Shown here piece after piece: positions 1 to 10,399 of a stretch of 64,000 bases of DNA (position 1 is its first letter; the number at the start of each line of letters is the position of its first letter). The notes beneath the pieces were generated by a model. It made no database searches. It was not told where the DNA came from and saw only the letters and a list, made by a program, of their open reading frames with translations. A program made the position numbers and the translations under genes. Source of the stretch: Mesorhabditis belari (lineage: Eukaryota > Nematoda > Chromadorea > Rhabditida > Rhabditidae); the NCBI GenBank assembly GCA_958450365.1, contig CAUEEP010000741.1, positions 1,558,001 through 1,622,000 of the forward strand, in the 5' to 3' direction.

Positions 1-582
1 CCAAAGGTTGAATTTTCGTTTAAAAGTTCGTAATTAAAGGAAGTTTGTGTTAAACTCGGTTTTTTTTCTTCCTCTAACAAATCAAGCGCTTGTTTTGTCT
101 TGTTTGTAACACACATTTGTAACGTTTGTAACGTTTGTAACGCTTGTAAACAATGCGAACGCTTGTAAATCAAATGCGAACGTTTTTCTTGCATAATATG
201 TTTTTGGAATTCAAAATCTTTCCAAAATTCGAGTCAAAATCGAAATTTCTGGAGGCCTTGCAAAGACTATTTATTGACTAATCGTTAACAAAGCGGTTCT
301 TAGTGATGTTTTTGAATAGAACCATAACAAATGCATGAATAGAACACCAGGGTTCTGAGATCGAAGAAAAAAAGAAAAAGAAAGAAGAAAAAAAAGCTAA
401 ACTGATCATCGAAATTGGATGTTAAATCAAATTTCTTTAGGAAAAAAAGAATCAGCAGAATGAAGAAAAGAGAAGGCTGATTTAGCACAAGGCTGGATCA
501 ACGCCAGTGCTTGGGATCTACCCATTGTTTAGCAGAATTTAAAAAAGATACTGTAAAGTCCTAGTCTTTGATTACAGTATGC
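1..582. other. AT-rich non-coding stretch
   Basis: I see no exon with usable splice signals here. Positions 115-175 hold a few diverged copies of a short unit like AACGTTTGTAACGCTTGTAA. The minus-strand frame at 300-488 is a run of Phe/Leu from an A-rich tract. Confidence 0.5.
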
Positions 583-783
583 CAACTAAAGCCAGCCAAC
601 TAGAGCCAGCCAAATAAAGCCAGTCAACTAAAGCCAACTAACCAAAGCCAGCCAAATAAAGCCAGCCAAATCAAGCCAGCCAACCAAAGCCAACCAACCA
701 AAGCCAGCCAAATAAAGCCAGCCAAATCAAGCCAGCTAACCAAAGCCAACCAACCAAAGCCAGCCAAATCAAGCCAGCCTCGG
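583..783. repeat. Minisatellite, unit AGCCAGCCAA(A/C)TAA
   Basis: About a dozen imperfect units of 12-15 bases built from AGCCAGCCAAATAA and AACCAAAGCC. The same unit returns, more regular, at 7505-7711, seven kilobases away. The Trp/Leu-rich minus-strand frame across it is only a translation of the repeat. Confidence 0.85.
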
Positions 784-1543
784 TCGCTTTTGCAATTTGT
801 TTCATTATGTAGTTCAAAGAGATTACGCAACAATACGAATTGCAAAACTGAAACTCGCCAGTCTAACTGATGACTGAATAGCTTTTTCTTTTTTCTTTAA
901 TTAAAACTATAAACCATTCAGTTTAGGCTTTCAGTTGGAAAAAGCGAAAAATTGAATATCTTTTAATTTTCAAAGAAAAATGGCTGCAAAATGGCTTGAC
1001 AACGACGTCTTTTTTTTTGCTAGTCTTGCTCTCACTTTGCTCCCATTTTTCTTCTACTAGACAACAGTTTTTCGAAAAGTTTTTTATACCATTGTGTAGC
1101 CCAAATCAAGGACTACATTTTGATACCAAACAAGCGAAGCGAAGCGGTAAATGGGAATTCCATTCGGCGCAATCTTTATGGCTCCTTTTTGCGCTTAAGC
1201 TATTTTGCCGACTTTTTACTGTACTGCTTTGACTTGCTTTGACTGCTTTGACTTGCTTTGACTGCTTTGACTACTGTACTACAGTATCTTTTAAAAAATG
1301 AGCTTTACAGTATCTTTAAACTTTAAACTTTAAAGAAAACATCATCTTCTATAAACTATCATATCAAATCGAAACGAAGCACAAATCGAAACGAAATACA
1401 CGAAGATTTGAACGACGGGAGAGTACAAACGACTCGTAGACCTAATCAATAGGTTTGGGGGATAGGTAGAGACAAATGGAAAGCACAGCTAACCAAGCTA
1501 GCCTTTTTTTTAAAAAACTGATTTATCTATATAAACTTGGACT
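784..1543. other. Non-coding; fragment of dispersed family H and short CTTTGACTG repeat
   Basis: Positions 936-985 match one end of a dispersed repeat (family H: AAAAAGCGAAAAATTGAATA, TCAAAGAAAAATGG) that is complete at 39485-39700 and partial near 54950 and 60940. Positions 1226-1275 hold four units of TTGACTGCTTTGACTTGC. No exon is recognised. Confidence 0.5.
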
Positions 1544-1735
1544 TGGTGCTGAGAGCTTTGTGTTGAAAGCTTTGTGCTTAAAGCTTTTTGCTCAGAGCTT
1601 TTTGCTCAGAGCTTTGTGCTTAAAGCTTTTGGCTCAGAGCTTTGTGCTGAAAGCTTTTTGCTCAGAGCTTTGTGCTCAGAGCTTTGTGCTTAGAGCTTTT
1701 TACTCAGAGCTTTTTGCTTAGAGCTTTGTGCAAAC
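1544..1735. repeat. Minisatellite, unit about AGCTTTGTGCTTAG
   Basis: Roughly 13 units of AGCTTTGTGCTTAG / AGCTTTTTGCTCAG in direct tandem. It creates a spurious plus-strand frame of Leu-Cys-Leu-Lys-Ala repeats. Confidence 0.85.
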
Positions 1736-2105
1736 TACTTTCTGCTGAGAACGAAAACGCAAACTTTCTATTTCATTACAATGGCCAGCTATGCCAAAAA
1801 AAGCGTTTCTAGACTTCAAAAACAAGTTTAGTTCTCATTTTTCAACAATTTTTCGACAATTTTTCAACTTTAAATAGACAAATCAGTTAAATTCGACTTT
1901 CTTTTTTGACGAGATTTTCTAGAATAAAGAAACCCATATTTTTAGAGTTTTGGGGAAGAAATAATGACTTAGCGAAATTGCAGCGAAACCGTAATTTGTG
2001 TGGAGAAGAAGAAAAAAACGGGGAAAAGGGGGAAAAACGGGGAAAAGGGGGGACCAGTATGCAAAATGAGATTTTGGGGGAAATGTGTGGGGATTTTGAA
2101 GATCT
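1736..2105. other. Non-coding stretch downstream of the minus-strand gene
   Basis: AT-rich, with a purine-rich GGGGAAAAAGG segment at about 2005-2055. It lies just beyond the stop codon of the gene ending at 2106 and would hold its 3' untranslated region. Confidence 0.4.
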
Positions 2106-5100
2106 CTAGAGTTCGATGAAGAATTGCAGCTGCACATCGCCGACCCATTGTGGCGCAAAGCAGTCACCGGTAGCTGCAGCGGCTCGAGCGCATGCCTCAG
2201 CCTGGAAATGGAAAGGTTAAGAAAGTTTTAGAGAAATGTTTGTTATTGTAGACGCTAGGTTCTATGATTCTTTGAAGATGATACATTGTTCAAAAAGATG
2301 TCTCAACTGGATTCAAAGACAAGCTAGACTTGAGCCTATATGCTAAGCTCCGAAAAAGTGTTACGTATGCGACGCTACGTATGCTACACTACGCATGCTA
2401 GGCTACGTATGTGACGCTACGTATGATACCCTATGTATGCTACGCTATGTATGATATGCTATGTATGCTACGCTATGTATGCTTCGCTATGTATGATATG
2501 CTATGTATGATATGCTATGTATGCTACGCTACGTATGTTACACTACGCATGCTACACTACACATGCTACACTACGCGTGCTACACTACACATGCTAAGCT
2601 ACGTATGATACGCTATTTATATTACGCTACGTACACTACTGGACAATGAAATATGATATTTGAAAAAAGATCGTCACTTTCGCGCGTCTGTAACTCCGTT
2701 GTCTTTACCGTATTTCTAAATATTAATATTATCATTGTGTAGCCCTTGAAAAGAGCTTTCAGGAAATGTAGAACACTAATATTGGGTTGATGCATAATTA
2801 TCCGGACTTCTTTTTGCGTGCTTGTATCTTTTTTGTTTTGAAAGCTTTTTGTCTATTTCTTTTTTTAAAATATTCGTTATTCTTTAGTGAACAAAATGCG
2901 TGTCGACAATCATATCCATCTTCGCCATATCATGCTCTACCACTTCGAAAAGGGATGGTCTGCCGCAGAGTCGTTTCGCGATCTCAAAGAACTGGAGAAG
3001 CCCCAACGGACTACCACGTCAATCGATCGCTCAAAAATTGGCAAACAAATAAGATCTACAACGATTTGGATGACTTGATAGACGATGTTAAAGCGTGGAT
3101 TGCCTCCAAAGATCGTTTATTCTTCGCTCGTGGAATCGATCGTCTTCCAAGCAAATGGCAATCAGTTATTGATGTAGGCGGTGAATATGCTCCAGAATAA
3201 TCAATTAAAACATATTTTTCTAACTATTTATGTTATTTTTTGTTAAATAAAATCATTTATAAAAGAAGTCCGGGACAATTATGCATCAACCCAATAGTTT
3301 AAACTCAAAGACAAGGGAGTTACAGACGCGCGAAAGTGACGATCTTTTTTCAAATATCATATTTCATTGTTCAGTACTGTATGTTACACTACGCATGATA
3401 CGCTACGCTTGCTACACTACGCATGCTAGGCTACGTATGCTACACTACGCATGCTAGGCTACGTATGCTACACTACGCATGCTACGCTACGCATGCTACA
3501 CTACGCATGCTACACTACGCATAATACGCTACGCATAATACGCTACGCATGCTACGCTACGTATGCTTTGCTCCCTTTCAACTCAAATTATTTTTAAATT
3601 TTCTCCAGCAATACCCTCATTAACCCCTGGTCAGTGAATCCCCTCAACTCCAAGAAAAACTCGTCTACCCATTGAAAACTTTATCGTAATTTTGAGAGCA
3701 AACATTCAGGCCCATATTTACTCATTTTTTTATGAAAAATACTATTTGAAAAAGAATTCGAAAGGTAAACGAAAGGTAAACGAAAAGCAAAAGACGTTTC
3801 AGGCTTTTTGAAATTGAAAGCGAGATGATCTTTTGGTAAACTTTCTGCTCTGATCGATGAGGTTTTCAGGGATGAAAAGGAGAAAAAGTTTTGTCGAGGG
3901 TAAACACTCCACACATCTTCGGTGAATGGAAGGAAAGATTCGAGAAGACCTTCTCACTTGCATTCTACACGTACGAGGGAAACACTACAAGAGTCTTGTG
4001 GAGTTTACTATAGCATCTAGTGCTATTATTTAGATTCACTTTCTATAGAAAAGCTAGTGAGACAAAGTATTGTATTGCCAAGTATGTTTTGTGAAAATGC
4101 CGACTACTGTACTAATAGTGACCGTGAAAGGTTTAGTGGCCCGGTTTTGGCTGTGATTCTCTAGTGAGTTTCTCTGTACAATGAATCTGTACGGTGAATC
4201 TGTACGATGAATCTGTACGCTAACAAGGGAATGGTTGAAACTAGGGTTGACGTCAAAGCTAGCGTCGAACCCGAGCTCAGGATAAGCTCGGACCCACGAA
4301 AAAGCTCGGAGTGCAAACACCAGTGGCATTCCAAATATCTATTCAATTTTTGTTCAAATTAAAATCCCAAAAAGCAAAGGTTTGTCGGTAGCGGGACTTG
4401 AACCCACCGCCAAAAGGGAAATTGGTTTTCTAGGCTCGCCACACTAACCTCTAGGCCACCACTGCTCTTTGTTCGTTCGCTTTTGGCGCGCTCTTATTGG
4501 CTAGGGGTCGATTTTTTCCCAAAAAGGCGAAACTTTAAATGCATTTTTCTCGCCACGATTTTAATTTGGGCGCGCCACACACGAACGAACGAGGAGCGCC
4601 GGTGGCTAGAGGTTAGTGTGGCGGACTACAGAACCCATGGAGGCTCAAGGGTCTGAGGGTTCAAGTCCGGGCACCGACAAAATTTGATTTTGATTTTGAT
4701 TTTGATTTGAACAAAAAACTGAATAGTTATTTGAAATACCGATATCCGACTGGTGTTTGCACTCCGAGCTTTTCCCGAGTCCGAGCTTTGTCATTAGCCC
4801 AGTTTCAATCATTCCCCTTGTTAGCGTACAGATTCACGAGAGAGAATCACAGCCAAAATCGAGCCACTAAACTTTTCGGGGTCATTATTAGTAAAGTAGT
4901 CGGAACTTTCCTTTTCCTGAAACGTCAGCCCCAGTCTGGACCATTTCCTAGCAAGATTCTATAGATTTGTCTGATTTGTCTACACTGTTCTCAACTTAAC
5001 ATAAATGAATCTATGAAATAGTTTTTTTCTGAAGCTCTCGTTTAAGCTGTTGTTATAGTTTTACTATTTTTAGTTTTTCCTCACCTCACGTCGATGCTGT

Positions 5101-5874
5101 CTGGCTGCTTTTGTTGCTCTGAGATTTTCGATGGTGTCATTCTCGTTGAAAACACGTCTCCAAGCGGCCTACGACGCTCATCCTCCCAATCGTCTTCGTC
5201 GTATTCCTCTACCTGATTTAGAACTATAGATATAAGATTTTGTTAGCTAAATAAGCCAAAGTTGAAGTCTTGCTGTGATTTAGTTGTTTAGAAGTGTCTG
5301 ATTTAGTGTTTAGTGTCTTCTAACATTTGCTAATCGCTTCCTCAACTTGAAAAGACACTAGCTTTGATCAAAGCTCAAGCTCAAGCTCAAGAATCAATCA
5401 TTTCTGCTTTTTGAACATTGAACAAAACCTCTTTAAGATCATCCCATTGTTTTTCCTGCTTCGCTGCCCTGCACAGCGCCCTCACAATCGGATCCATCGA
5501 TGCGAATCGGTGACTTCCACTCGACAATCGATCCACCACACCCGTTACCACAGTCCGATCACCCAAGTCTAATACCTGGGAAAGGATTTTTTCATTTATA
5601 TACAGCCATATACAATATTTTTTCACGCCAATCTATCACTTTTCCGTGCGAACGTCAAAAGATTTCAATCGTTATGGGAAGGATTATTTTTTTTTACAAC
5701 AAGGCGGGGCAATAGATCATCGAGAGCGACTCTTGAGAACCTGTTTCCCTTGAAAAAAGATACTGTACTCAAAGGGATGGGTATTTTGTGAAGAGGAATT
5801 GTGAAAAGTGTGTAATGTTGTATGCAAGATGTAATGTTAAATTATGCTTTATTCACTTGATAGATTGTTCTTGT

Positions 5875-5905
<31 letters not shown>

Positions 5906-8060
5906 TGTTTTTGTTGTTGTTGTTGTTGTTGTTGTTCTTGTTCTTGTTGTTGTTGTTCTTGTTCCTGTTCTTGTTCTTGTTCTTGCTGTTGCTGCTGTCT
6001 GTTGTTGTTGTTGTTCTTGTTCTTTTTCTTTTTGTTGTTCTTGTTGTTCTTGTTCTTCGCTGTTGTTGTTGTTGTTGTTGTTGTTGTTTGTTGTTGTTGT
6101 TGTTGTTGTGTTGGTTGTTGTTTGTTGTTGTTGTTCTTGTTCTTGTTGTTCTTGTTCTTGTTCCTTGGTTCTTGTTCTTGTTCTTGATGTTGTCTGCCGT
6201 TGTTTGTTGTTCTTGTTCTTGTTGTTTCTTGTTGTTCTTGTTCTTGCTGTTCTTGTTGTTGTTGTTGTTGTTTTTTTCGTTTTGTTGTTGTTGTTGTTGT
6301 TTGTTGTTGTTGTTTGTTGTTGTTGTTGTTGTTGCTGCTGCTGTTGTTGTTCTTTGTCTGTTGTTTGTTGTTGTTTTTTTTGTTCTTGTTCTTTTTGTTG
6401 CGGCTGTTCTTGTTCTTGTTCTTGCTGTTGCTGTTGCTGTTGTTCTTGTTCTTGTTGTTCTTGTTCTTGTTCTTGTTATTGTTATTGTTCTTGCTGTTGT
6501 TGTTAATTTTTGTTCTTTTGTTTTTGATCAATTAAACCTCAATCGGTTAAACCGGTTTAACTGATTGAGGTTTTTCTCTTTTTCCTTTTTAAACCGTTTT
6601 TAATTTGATTGGTTTAATCGCGAACCGGTTTAAAACTTCAAAGCCCAAAAGAAAGTAATGTTAGATTAAAGAAATACTCAAAAGAAAATGTGTATGTTTT
6701 TGGTGTTTGTTTGGACGAGAGAAAGGGGAAGAGAAAGGAAGAGCTGCACAAAAGGTAATTTCGGCAAAAGATAGGGAATGGAGGGGCGAGGCTGTGCAAA
6801 CTTTAAGCGGGGGAAAACCTTTTCGGGAAACTCGATGATCAGAAAACATTTTTTGCTTTAGAATGCCTCAATCCTCTTCAACTAAATGATGAAATTTATA
6901 ATTTGAAGCTTTTGAATGGCATTGTTTGCATTGGTAGTCAATTCATTGTTTGCATTGGCAGCATTGAAATGTTGCTATAGCATGTAGAAAGCTACAGTAC
7001 CCTTTCTGCACTCCAGAATGATCGAATAGCTGTTTAGAAGGAATATTTGATAAACTATGACAAGAATGATGGCGAGAGAATCACTTCCGAGGCGATCAGC
7101 TTTGATTCAACTAATGAAAACAATGAATTGTTTGTTTTCATGTTTGTTTGTTGTTTTCATTGTTTTCATTGGCAGCTAAAGTTTCAAAGATTCTGTTGGT
7201 GGTGGACTTTTCGAGTTTTATCCTTAGTTGAATGGCTTTGAAGTGTTTAAAATTGGATTAGTTAATCAATTCTATGACTTTAATTTCATTAGAATTGTTT
7301 AATTCGTAAATTTGTAGGTAAATTATGATTGTGTTGGGAAAATTAAACGAAAAAGCATAAAGAATTAAGTGAAAATCTTGAAATCATAGAGCTTATGTTT
7401 TAGATTGTGGCAATTGAGTCAATTCTTGTCGATTTCTTGGCGCTTGATTCAACTTTCTATTGTAAATATTGTAAATATTGTATTGTTCATTGGAAATAGT
7501 GTATTGTAGCCAACTAAAGCCAGCCAACTAAAGTCAGCCAACTAAAAGCCAGCCAGCCAGCCAGCCAACTAAAGCCAGCCAACTAAAGCCAGCCAACTAA
7601 AGCCAGCCAACTAAAGCCAGCCAACTAAAGCCAGCCAACTAAAGCCAGCCAACTAAAGCCAGCCAACTAAAGCCAGCCAACTAAAGCCAGCCAGCCAGCC
7701 AGCCAACTAAAGAACTTTCTTCATAGAAAATTATTGCAATTTTCATGTTAAAAAGGAATTAAACCGGTTCGCGAAGATAGAGTTAAGAGATAGCCAAAAA
7801 ACTGCGAGGCGATAGTTTGCGGTCACTCTGTACATTACGTGGAGATCTGCAGGTTTAACTTTTGAATAATTGGAGAGAACGTCAACTAGTTGAGTAATTA
7901 AAACATTTAATACGTTAGCTTATTGGCTAAAAGACGGGGTTTTGTTCTTTTTGCTTGAATTGCTTGAATTGTTTGAATTTTTTGTATTGTTTTACCTGTT
8001 TCACCGAGTTTTTCTCTTCCTTGTTCTTCTTCTCCGCCTCACCCAACCCGAACCAGAAAT
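2106..8060 (-). CDS. Unidentified multi-exon gene, last four exons
   Basis: Four minus-strand exons can be joined in one frame: 8060-7996, 5575-5429, 5212-5090 and 2201-2106 (stop TAG at 2108-2106). Acceptors are CTGAAAATTT, CCTGGG, CCTGATTTAG and CCTGGAAATG read on the plus strand; donors are GTAAAA, GTTTTG and GTGAGG. The first shown exon starts with a 2-base remainder; the next three junctions are all phase 0, and lengths are 65, 147, 123 and 96 bases. Together they give about 142 residues: a Trp/Gly start and Lys/Glu-rich stretch (GEAEKKNKEEK), a likely folded part (LGDRTVVTGVVDRLSSG, MDPIVRALCRAAKQEKQWDD), an acidic linker (VEEYDEDDWEDERRR) and a hydrophobic end (VGDVQLQFFIEL). I do not recognise the family. 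The 5' exons are not found; they should lie above 8060. The 2.9 kb last intron carries the nested mariner/MITE and the tRNA-like inverted dimer. The donor after 5429 is weak, so that junction is the least sure. Confidence 0.5.
2345..2631. repeat. Tandem repeat TACGCTACGTATGC, left half
   Basis: Array of 10- and 14-base units alternating CTACGTATG, CTACGCATG and CTATGTATG. The array continues at 3380-3568, so the foldback element between was inserted into it. Confidence 0.85.
2632..3380. mobile_element. Foldback MITE interrupted by a mariner
   Basis: Inverted arms of about 75 bases flank the mariner: the left arm reads TACTGGACAATGAAATATGA and onward through GATCGTCACTTTCGCGCG, and the right arm at 3300-3378 is its reverse complement with few changes. 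Without the 513-base mariner the element would be about 235 bases. No coding capacity of its own. It lies inside the TACGCTACGTATGC array. Confidence 0.8.
2782..3294 (+). mobile_element. Internally deleted mariner element
   Basis: Terminal inverted repeats of about 30 bases (TTGGGTTGATGCATAATTAT... and its complement) flanked by TA on both sides. Between them are the start of a mariner transposase (about 2896: MRVDNHIHLRHIMLYHFEKG, then WSAAESFRDL, the helix-turn-helix region) and, in another frame, its C-terminal end (YNDLDDLIDDVKAWIASKD ... GGEYAPE, stop about 3200). The catalytic middle is missing, so the element cannot move itself. Full mariners are about 1.3 kb. Confidence 0.88.
3380..3568. 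repeat. Tandem repeat TACGCTACGTATGC, right half
   Basis: Continuation of the array at 2345-2631, mainly CTACGCATGCTACACTACGC units. Confidence 0.85.
3569..4097. other. Non-coding part of the last intron
   Basis: No element or exon recognised. A short direct repeat GAAAGGTAAACGAAAGGTAAAC lies near 3760. Confidence 0.35.
4385..4470 (-). pseudogene. tRNA-like module, left half of the inverted dimer
   Basis: On the minus strand an A-box-like TGGCCTAGAGGTTAG and a B-box GGTTCAAGTCCC lie about 40 bases apart, as in tRNA genes with a long variable arm. The acceptor and anticodon stems do not pair convincingly, so I read it as a tRNA-derived head, not a working tRNA. Confidence 0.6.
4590..4678 (+). 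pseudogene. tRNA-like module, right half of the inverted dimer
   Basis: A-box-like TGGCTAGAGGTTAG and B-box GGTTCAAGTCC are spaced as in a serine- or leucine-type tRNA with a variable arm; the 3' end GGGCACCGAC can pair in part with the 5' GCGCCGGTGG. The anticodon loop is not clean. Followed by (ATTTTG)n and the arm of the inverted dimer. Confidence 0.6.
5865..6505. repeat. Long (TTG)n / (TTCTTG)n microsatellite
   Basis: About 640 bases of TTG and TTCTTG units with few interruptions. All frames are open on both strands (Leu, Val, Cys; Asn, Gln, Lys), which produces six large false reading frames. Confidence 0.95.
6531..6578. repeat. Perfect hairpin AAACCTCAATC...GATTGAGGTTT
   Basis: AAACCTCAATCGGTTAAACC faces GGTTTAACTGATTGAGGTTT with one mismatch and almost no loop, a 40-base near-palindrome. 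The core AACCGGTTTAA occurs again at 6615-6632 (GCGAACCGGTTTAAA), and its inverted copy TTAAACCGGTTCGCGAA is at 7757-7773. Confidence 0.7.
6579..7504. other. Non-coding intron sequence
   Basis: Between exons 8060-7996 and 5575-5429 of the minus-strand gene. It holds no recognised exon. The inverted GCGAACCGGTTTAA / TTAAACCGGTTCGC pair (6615 and 7757) may mark the ends of a diverged 1.1 kb element. Confidence 0.3.
7505..7711. repeat. Minisatellite, unit AGCCAGCCAACTAA
   Basis: About 14 units of 13-14 bases, nearly identical in the middle (AAAGCCAGCCAACT), with AGCC expansions at 7540-7565 and 7685-7705. Same family as 583-783. Confidence 0.92.
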
Positions 8061-8249
8061 CTGAAAATTTAGACATGGGATGGTTGGAATGAATTGGGAA
8101 AAACTAGAAATTGATTGAAAGGAGATGGCAATGTGTGATTGGAGAATGAAATGATTGAATGAATGGCCATATGGTGGAGGGGTGAAAGGTAATGGGAAGG
8201 GGGAAGGCGGAAAGGGTCAAACGACGCCTCTTGATCAAACCTCTTACCA

Positions 8250-8252
<3 letters not shown>

Positions 8253-8310
<58 letters not shown>

Positions 8311-8354
8311 AGAAGAGTAAAAATAATAAGAAGAAGAAGAAAGAAAAAGAAGAG

Positions 8355-8427
<73 letters not shown>
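8253..8427. repeat. Very long poly(A) tracts
   Basis: An A run of about 55, an AAG/AAT-rich link (8308-8354), then an A run of about 73. No retroposed gene body or target-site duplication is visible upstream. Run lengths of this size are unreliable in an assembly. Confidence 0.9.
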
Positions 8428-8429
<2 letters not shown>

Positions 8430-9180
8430 GGGGAATCCAGAGCAGTCAAGCGTCAGTTTCAAAGAAATAAATTCACAAAAAAGATTTGCTTGTCAGAGTT
8501 GAAAATCAAAACGCTCTTTGAAGCCGAATCCCAAAATAAAGCCAGATCTGTTGAATTGAAATAAAGAAAAGATTACGGTAATTTATCGACGTATAGCTAG
8601 CGTATAGAAAAACGAATTAACAAAAATGAAAATTCCCAACAAAAGCGCCAGAGTCAATTTAATTTGAACAATCGTAATCAACGAGAAAACACATGGTTAT
8701 TGCAGCGGTTTCTAGAATCGTTCTATCCGCTAAAACACCGGCTGCTAGCACCCTGCTAGCAGATCAACGATTCCGATGAGGGGGAAAAAGATTTGCTCAT
8801 GAAAATAATCAAATACTACCACAAAAAGGCGATAGTTTCTGCGTTGGATTTCCTTTTTCACCTCTTAAACTTTACGTTTACCTTAAAAGGGCCAGTTTTT
8901 GGCATTGTAGAGTGCTAAAAGGAGTGCTAAAAGGAGTGCTAAAAGGACTTTCTAACTTTACCCTTTAAATAGAAAATTTTCTATGACATCACCAAATCTT
9001 TCCCCACTTCAAAATACCCAAAATACCAACTGATAAACAAGAAAAATAAAAACGAAAACGAAAACGAGGAAGAGTTTTGAATAAATTGCCAAAATTTTTC
9101 TAACTTTTCATTTTTCAATGATATCATTGAAAAACATCGAATATCAAAAGTGGCTTACAAGGGAAAGTCAAATGGATTTG
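8428..9180. other. Non-coding; holds one copy of a 65-base dispersed repeat
   Basis: Positions 8665-8730 (CAATCGTAATCAACGAGAAA, CACATGGTTATTG, TTTCTAGAATCG) recur at 11530-11600 in the same orientation with about 85% identity by eye. GTGCTAAAAGGA is repeated three times at 8910-8945. No exon seen. Confidence 0.45.
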
Positions 9181-9184
9181 GCTA

Positions 9185-9582
9185 AATGAGATAAGTCTGA
9201 AATAAGCCTGAGATAAGCCTGAAATAAGTCTGAGATAAGCCTGAAATAAGCCTGAGATAAGCCTGAAATAAGCCTGAAATAAGCCTGAAATAAGCCTGAG
9301 ATAAGCCTGAAATAAGTCTGAGATAAGCCTGAAATAAGCCTGAAATAAGTCTGGGATAAGTCTGAAATAAGTCTGGGATAAGCCTGAAATAAGTCTGAAA
9401 TAAGCCTGAAATAAGTCTGAGATAAGTCTGAGATAAGTCTGGGATAAGTCTGGGATAAGTATGAGATAAGTCTGGGATAAGTCTGGGATAAGTCTGAGAT
9501 AAGTCTGGGATAAGTATGAGATAAGCCTGAAATAAGTCTGAGATAAGCCTGAAATAAGCCTGAAATAAGTCTGGGATAAGTT
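9185..9582. repeat. Minisatellite, unit ATAAG(T/C)CTG(A/G)G
   Basis: About 36 units of 11 bases (GATAAGTCTGA, AATAAGCCTGA, GGATAAGTCTG). 11-base units keep three frames cycling, so the minus strand shows a false 162-codon frame of Ser-Gln-Thr-Tyr. Confidence 0.95.
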
Positions 9583-9619
9583 TCTATAAAATTTCACGAT
9601 TTCACGCGACAAACAAAAG

Positions 9620-9712
9620 TTTTCCCGAAAAGGAGCTCGATAGCTCGAGCAAAATACGAGGCGCTCGTTTTGTATTCAAGCGTTTTATCCATTACACCAC
9701 CAAGTCACGTTT
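9620..9712 (-). pseudogene. tRNA-like fragment
   Basis: On the minus strand TGGTGTAATGGATAAAACGC resembles a tRNA D-arm/A-box, followed by a hairpin CGAGCTATCGAGCTC where a T-arm would be; a standard B-box (GGTTCGANNCC) is not present. A diverged tRNA-derived piece at most. Confidence 0.35.
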
Positions 9713-9751
9713 GGGCCCGTTGAGAAAATCCTAAGAAAATACAATAAAATA

Positions 9752-10399
9752 TTAGGGTGGTGCAAAAGAAACTGCCGATTTGACCGTAAATTCAAAAAAA
9801 AGATGGCGTTCGATGGTGACATGATCACAATGGAATATTTTCGCAAGATCTCGAGCAGATTGGCATGGATCGGCCTGAATAACGTCCCTCAGTTTGGTTT
9901 CGTTCACGACTTCTGGCCTCGAACCGTGCTCGTAATCTTCCAAAGCCTCGTCTCCCTCTCGGAATCGTCGAAACCAAGTCTGACACTGCCTGAGAGACAA
10001 ACTGCCATCTCCGAAAGCAGCACAGAGAGAACAGCACAGAGAGAACGATGCGATTCGGCAGCAGACTTGGTTCCTTTTCTCTACAAATTTGATCCTCTTT
10101 TCTCTTTTGGTTCCTTGCGAGACAACGATGCGATTCGGCAGCAGATTTTCTAATTTTGAAGTTAAAGAGTAATGCTGCTCGTAGCACAAACTTTTGCTCG
10201 GCCATGATCTAAATAAAAATATCAACATTTTAAAATAAAATAAATAACAACCAAAAAATTCAAATGTCGATATAAATAGCAAACAAATATGCAAACAAAA
10301 CATTTAAAAAAATGCCTCTAGTAATAATGCTGTTAGCATCACTCGTTTCTGACAAATCAGAGCTGATACCCATCGGCAGTTTCTTTTGCACCACCCTAA
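9752..10399 (-). mobile_element. Deleted mariner keeping only the transposase DNA-binding half
   Basis: Terminal inverted repeats of 28 bases (TTAGGGTGGTGCAAAAGAAA... and complement), with TA at the left flank. The minus strand encodes a mariner transposase N-terminus in pieces: MAEQKFVLRAALLFNFKIRK from 10205, then in another frame SLRQCQTWFRRFREGDEAL and SARDLAKIFHCDHVTIERHL (paired-type helix-turn-helix). The catalytic domain is gone. A stretch of about 60 bases beginning CGATGCGATTCGGCAGCAG is duplicated at 10046 and 10127, one source of the frame change. Confidence 0.85.

Larger units (their letters stand above)
4098..4908. mobile_element. Inverted dimer of a SINE-like repeat with tRNA-like heads
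   Basis: Left arm 4098-4405 and right arm 4660-4908 are inverted copies (GCCGACTACTG... against ...AGTAGTCGG; GGCTGTGATTCTC against GAGAATCACAGCC; CTCGGAGTGCAAACACC against its complement). Each arm meets a tRNA-like module at the centre. The left arm has extra tandem copies of CTGTACGATGAAT (4186-4222). It lies in the last intron of the 8060-2106 gene. Confidence 0.75.

Noticed and set aside
4590..4678. Functional tRNA genes here and at 4385, 11625, 13270, 48800 and 59645
   Set aside because: A- and B-boxes are present, but acceptor and anticodon stems do not pair well and most are joined to repeat bodies, so they are called tRNA-derived.
5788..6564. Large frames on both strands (Leu/Val/Cys and Asn/Gln/Lys), 61 to 258 codons
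   Set aside because: They are translations of the (TTG)n/(TTCTTG)n microsatellite in all frames.
8253..8427. Poly(A) tract as the tail of a processed retrogene
   Set aside because: No gene-like body, no target-site duplication, and a purine-rich link between two A runs; more likely simple expansion.
9124..9612. 162-codon minus frame of Ser-Gln-Thr-Tyr-Phe repeats
   Set aside because: Product of the 11-base ATAAGTCTGAG array.
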